In this document: piece after piece, positions 43,101 through 49,100 of the stretch | Layout of the letters: each line of letters starts with the position of its first letter | How positions within the stretch are numbered: the stretch's first letter is position 1 | Notes under the pieces: model-generated | What the model saw: the letters and a program-made list of their open reading frames with translations, nothing else | Told to the model about the DNA's origin: nothing | The model's database searches: none | Translations under genes and position numbers: made by a program | Source: Leptasterias polaris | Taxonomy: Eukaryota > Echinodermata > Asteroidea > Forcipulatida > Asteriidae | Reading direction: 5' to 3' | Length of the DNA: 64,000 nt | Assembly: GCA_037783415.1 (NCBI GenBank) | Contig: JAZGTN010000064.1 | Coordinates: 1,537,001-1,601,000, forward strand

Positions 43101-46100
43101 AAAAGGCAAAATGTTTTACTATGTCTAGAGTACAAATATTACACACTTTGAGTGCTATGGTTAAAACCTAGGACTCTCGAGTTGATCCTCGGCGCGCTCT
43201 ATTTTCCCGAGGCAAAGTGGAGTACATTATTTGCTATGTGTCGAATTACCTTCAAATGGTTTCTAGCAAAAATTAGACATCATGGTGATAAACTATACAC
43301 CAATTAATAGGCAGAATCTTTGTAAGGGGTGTGATATTATACACTATATTGTAGGTACATGTACCAAGACAGTGCTGTTGCTACAGGTGTAGTACACTGG
43401 GTGCTAGGCCCAGATTGGTTACTACAGGTAGTTAATTGTACTATAGGGATTTGTAATAGATTCAGTATTAGTATCAGGCATCATCTACATATATGTAAAA
43501 GGGGTGTTAAAACTGACAGGGTCGTGGCCAGGATTAAGGACTGAGCTGAAGATTGAAGGCAAATGTCCTTTATCTCACAGCCACAACCCTGCTGTTAAAG
43601 ACTGAGTCACTAATTCCCATTCATGCCCCTGTTAAAAAGCGTCAATCTAGAACAATCTGTAAAACTTTCAGCTATGTAAGCCTTAATTTTCAAAACCTGT
43701 TTCACCCTCCTCGGGGTCAAAGTACCACGCTCAACAGTCGTGCATGTATGTATGCACGCTTGCTGTTTGCAGTTAGCGCCCAAGTAAGCTACAATAGTGT
43801 GCCAACACACATGGCTATGAGCGCCCAACATGCGTTCAGAGCTACATGTACTGTCTTTATCAGCCATTTTGAATGGTAATATTTCAACCAATAGAACTGA
43901 CTCAACTAAGGCGCCTTGTCAACTTCGCCGCGCTTCAACGCACATGTCTGTTCCTCCGCGTACAAGCTGCGGACTGGACGGCAAATACCGCGTTGCTAAG
44001 GACAGCAGACAGTCAGCGGAGGAACGGACGTGTGCGTTGAAGCGCGACGAAGTTTAATGAGCTATCCATGCCGGGCGCTATTGTTGGTATAACAATAAGT
44101 CTGATGAATAAACATGTTGTATTTTCAGGTCATGAATATCAGCGGCCTGGACGCGGACCGGCCGTGCTGTCTCAGAATAATAAATTTTCAACTCATGAAT
44201 ATCATCGTCCTGGAAGCGGACAGGCCGTGCTGACAAGACCAATGCACCAGGCTCGTTGGATGTGCCGTCCGACCCTCATGTACAACATGAAAATCACGCG
44301 CTATTATTAACAACATGTTTTAAACGTTATAGTCGACCAATTCGGCGACTTTGACATTACACATCTATCCCTTTTCCTACAGAGGCCTTCAACTGCCCGA
44401 CCTGGCTTGTATTTTAAGGCGAATGGTAGGCCTCACTATGAAATAATACCCCGTATCAATTAATACCAGGCATCACTTCCTCGGCTTAGCCCGGACCATG
44501 AGTGAATGTCATAAAAAAATTAAAAATGGTTACTACATGTATAAGCTAAAGTCTTTAAAAAAAAATAAAAATTAGATTCAAGTTATACTTGCTGTCAAAT
44601 ACTTGCCAGCCGAATGCATGCAATTTCATATTTTAACACGCAATAGCGTCAACTTGCAGTTGCTGCCTTTGAATTTTGCGCCGGCGACCAATTCCGATCA
44701 TTTTATTTTATTAATATTAGACTTTGGATCATATTTGTTTGGTGTGTTCAATTTTTCTTTAAGATGAACTGCAGATTGCGGTCGATTTTGCATAATACAT
44801 TGTGGATGAGTGAATAATGTGATCGATACATGGGTGATCTCAGATTTTCGCAACTGTTAAATTGTCCCCTGTCACTGCTATACTCTGACGCCCACTTTTG
44901 CATTTGGTGAATCAAACTATGGAAATAAAGAACACCATTTCTAGAATGCATATGTTTTAGTCATGTAACCAACTAAGTCTTAATAACCACACGTGGATGG
45001 AGAAAATTGCTTTTAGCATCATTTATGGCATCCACCTTCACTTTACAAACCTTTATTCACCACCCGCGTTCCTCAGCGGATCCGCCGGTCAGCGAGTCCG
45101 CAGAGCCGCCGTGGTGATCATGCTTATTGATATTTAAATAAGCTGGACCTCACAGCAGCCGACTGGTCTCTCCGCGGAGCCGCTGGAATATTCATGTTTA
45201 TTGACATGTAAATGAACCGTTCTGGTCGCGGACCTGCCCGGTTCCTACGGGTCCTTTTGTTATCAACAGATTAAAAAGTCTGCGGAATTCCGCGGAAAGG
45301 CTGCGGCCTGGCACAGCTTGGAGGTTTTGACAAGATGCCTAACTGTGTTTTTTATGAGTTTGGTCCAGTTGCAAGACTTTTGGTCTAGTACTGTAGTGTC
45401 AGAAAAATTCTGTGAGCCCTGGATAGTTTATATAAATTAATTTTTGTGGTTCTTACCAATCATGTTTACATTTAGAATCATTTTTAAGGACTGCAAGTGC
45501 AACCACACTCCTAAAAATGTATTTACCTTGTCAGATTATTGCAAATTGCACAACTTCAAATTGAGAGTGGATTTTCGAAAATGTGTGAAAAAAAAAAAAA
45601 CGTACAGATTTTTCTTATGTGGCGTTTTGTTCAAGTTCAAAAATAGCAATCACTCATTTCAATTCTACAATTAATTGTCAGAGGCACTTGCTTTTAAAAA
45701 TTAAAAATCATGAACAGTTAGATTTAAAAAAAATCTTAATTCACTTTTAAGACTACAAAACATACATGTGTGCAATAACTCAAGGGGAAGTGTTTTTACA
45801 CTATGCAGCTCTCCTTGATGAAATGTTGCTCATTGAAGGACTGCGACATTGAACATGTACGTAGCATTACATACATGTACATTAGAAAAAACCTGCAACT
45901 TTTTATAAAATGCTCAGTCTGATTACATGTAATGACCAATTGGTGTACATATGCCATGTATGCTGTATTAACATTAACATTAAACTTAAGATGATAATAA
46001 CCACCAAAAGATACTAGGTCCGATTTTTGGCCGACTTGACCCCAAAATTTAGAATCAAATTTTAAATAGCTATTTTTACAGATGATGTACATGAAAGTAC

Positions 46101-49100
46101 ACGTAGCAAGCTTTTTTTTTTAAATAAAAGCTTGCTACAAAATGTACATGTACTTCACAAGGAAATCAAAGTCTGTCAATTAAATGATTAGTCATTTAGC
46201 ACTTCGGTAGTTAGTTAAAAACGTAAATGAATTATGGTCACGGATCCCGATATTATCTCACATCCATCAGCCATGTATAAACAATTTTGCATGTTACATC
46301 TTGTGCATTGTACATTTTTCCTTTTGAAACAGCAAGATCGTCTGTCAAAATTTGTAAATACTTAAATAGAGGAAAGTTAATAGGTTAATAGTAGGGCCAT
46401 GCAATTTTAACTACCTGGAAACAGTTCTGTCTACAAAATATAAATTTATAAGAAAAGCAGGCTATAGAGAAGTTCACAGAGACAATAAATTTACACATTA
46501 TGTACATTTACCTTCACAACCTTTGAGATAGAATTTCAATTCTATTACGTCATCATTTCACACTTCAGTGACCACATGAGATTGCACCAGTACCGGTAGC
46601 TTCAGTGTACTACAATCCTTTGACAGAGTAGCACGTTGTGCTCTTGATCTGTCAAGTGTAGCTATCGGACTTGCGTTGAGCTTCATACAAGGAACTTGTA
46701 TTTATATCTAACTTCAACGCGGTAAGCTGTTTAAGCTGTGTTTATAATATCAATTATAAAGTTGGGTTGTAACGAAGTTACGTTTCTGAATTTTGCACGT
46801 GGTGTGAAATTATTGTTTGTAATGGCGGACTGTCCACAAGGTATGGAAATGGACAAAAAACGCCACAGAGAACCCAAAACCGGCAGCAATGGTGAAGTTA
46901 CACCAGCAAAACGACAAAAAACATCAGATATGAATCCCAGTAGCGGTGTTACCGCTCCAGAAGGGAAGCAATGCCAACGAGAACCATCTCAAATGGCAAC
47001 CATTTTGAACATGTTAGTTCAAATTAAAGACAATCAGGATAAACTCGGTGCTCGTGTAGGGCACATAGAAGAGAGTTTTGAGTATTGTGAAGAACCCGTG
47101 GAGGTTCAAGAACTAGAGTTGAATAATCAGACACAACCTCAAATTCACATGCATGTGAATAATGCTGATAAACCATCAACTAGTGCAGAGAAATCTGATA
47201 AACCTATTGATGAGACAGTGAACATTTTCAAAAATATAACTGAGAAATTCACCAATAAGGAACGCTGTGATCAAGCTGTTGACCAAGATTTGGCTGACAT
47301 GGTGAATAGTTTGTTCAGAGATGCAATCCCTGATGACAAATACAATGAGCTCGTAAAAAAGTACAATAAACCTGAAAATTGTGTTGGGCTCTCCAGTGTA
47401 CGTGTAAACCAGCTGGTTTGGGATATTATTCGACCGGAAACTCGGTCTTTGGATGTTAAATTCCAAGCAATCCAGGCATCCCTCGTGAAAGGGTCCACAG
47501 CTATTACGCAACTAGTTGAACAACTAGCCCAAACGACAATAGATAAAGCCGAATCTGGGAGCACACAAAAGCTACTCGATTTGAGTACTGATGCATTGGC
47601 ATTGTTCGGAAACGCAAACCGACTTCTAAATCTCAGAAGGCGTGACTGCATGAAGTCAGACTTAAAGCAAGATTACTTGCATTTATGTTCCACTACTGTA
47701 CCTTTTACTGACTATCTGTTCGGGGACGATGTCTCAAAAACAGTTAAAGATATTCAAGAAGTAAACAGAGCAGGTCAGAAGATCAGTACATCTTGGTCAC
47801 GAGGTGGTAGTAGCCGTGGTAGAAATCGACCTCGAGGCATGAGATTCAGGGGACGAGGTCGCGGCTATTTTCGCAAGCCATATCAAGGGCATAATACCTC
47901 CGGAGATGGTGTAAAAAACTTCCAGAAGTACCCCAGAACGCAGACAAGAGGTCAGCAAAGCCAGAAGTAGCACAATACTGTAGAGTCTACAGCGATGCTG
48001 TAAGTACTTCAGTAAAAATTGAGGCATTTGAAGCAGGTAGACTGAAACATTTTGTAAGCAATTGGCGAGAAGTAACGTCAGATGTCAATATAATCGACAT
48101 AGTTGCACATGCCCATATTGAGTTTATTGATAAACCACCGTCGCAAAGTAAACTACCTTGGCAAAATATCGGTAGTCTTTCAGTACAAAATGTTATCAAT
48201 TTGGAAATAACAAAATTGCTGGAGAAAAGGGTGATTGTTAAGTCACATCACTGTCCAGGGGAGTTTATATCTTCGATATTTACTCGACCAAAAAAGGAGG
48301 GCACATCCAGAATGATACTTAACCTTAAAGGTTTTAATGAGCATGTGAAATACCGTCATTTTAAGATGGATACCTTTGAAACGGCTGTAAGACTTATTAC
48401 ACCAAATTGTTTCATGGCGTCAGTGGATCTTAAAGACGCTTATTACACAGTTCCTATAGCAGAGGAGCATCAAAAGTATCTCAAGTTTATGTGGGATAAT
48501 ACGTTGTTTCAGTATACATGCTTACCAAACGGGCTAGCCTCGGCCCCTAGAATGTTTACCAAATTATTGAAACCTATGTTTGCCACGTTACGTGAACAAG
48601 GACATATCATTTTAGGCTATATTGATGATTGCCTTTTACTAGGTAACACTAAAGATGAGTGTGTCATGAATGTTAATGAGACATTAACATTAACTAACCG
48701 ACTTGGATTTATACACCATCCTTGCCAAAAGCTCACCTTTCTAGGGTTTTCTATAGATTCTGTAGCATTGACAGTTACTCTTACCTCAAACAAAGTTGAT
48801 AAACTTATTGAGGAATGCAAGGCACTACGTCATTCAGATATGATGCATATAAGATCAGTGGCTGAAGTCATTGGACTATTGATATCCAGCCTTCCTGCTG
48901 TAGAATACGGACCTTTGTTTTATAGGTCTCTTGAAATGGAAAAAGTGGATGCATTGGAAGCACACTGTGGCAATTATGACGCATTCATGAAAATTACACC
49001 AGAAATGAAAGAAGATTTGAGTTGGTGGATTGAAAATCTTCCTCAGCAAAAACGAGACATAACAAAAGGAAATGCAGAGATGTCTATATCATCTGATGCC

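Noticed and set aside
46738..46821. Upstream extension of DIRS gag
   Set aside because: The frame is open but without an ATG; the ATG at 46822 is the likely start.
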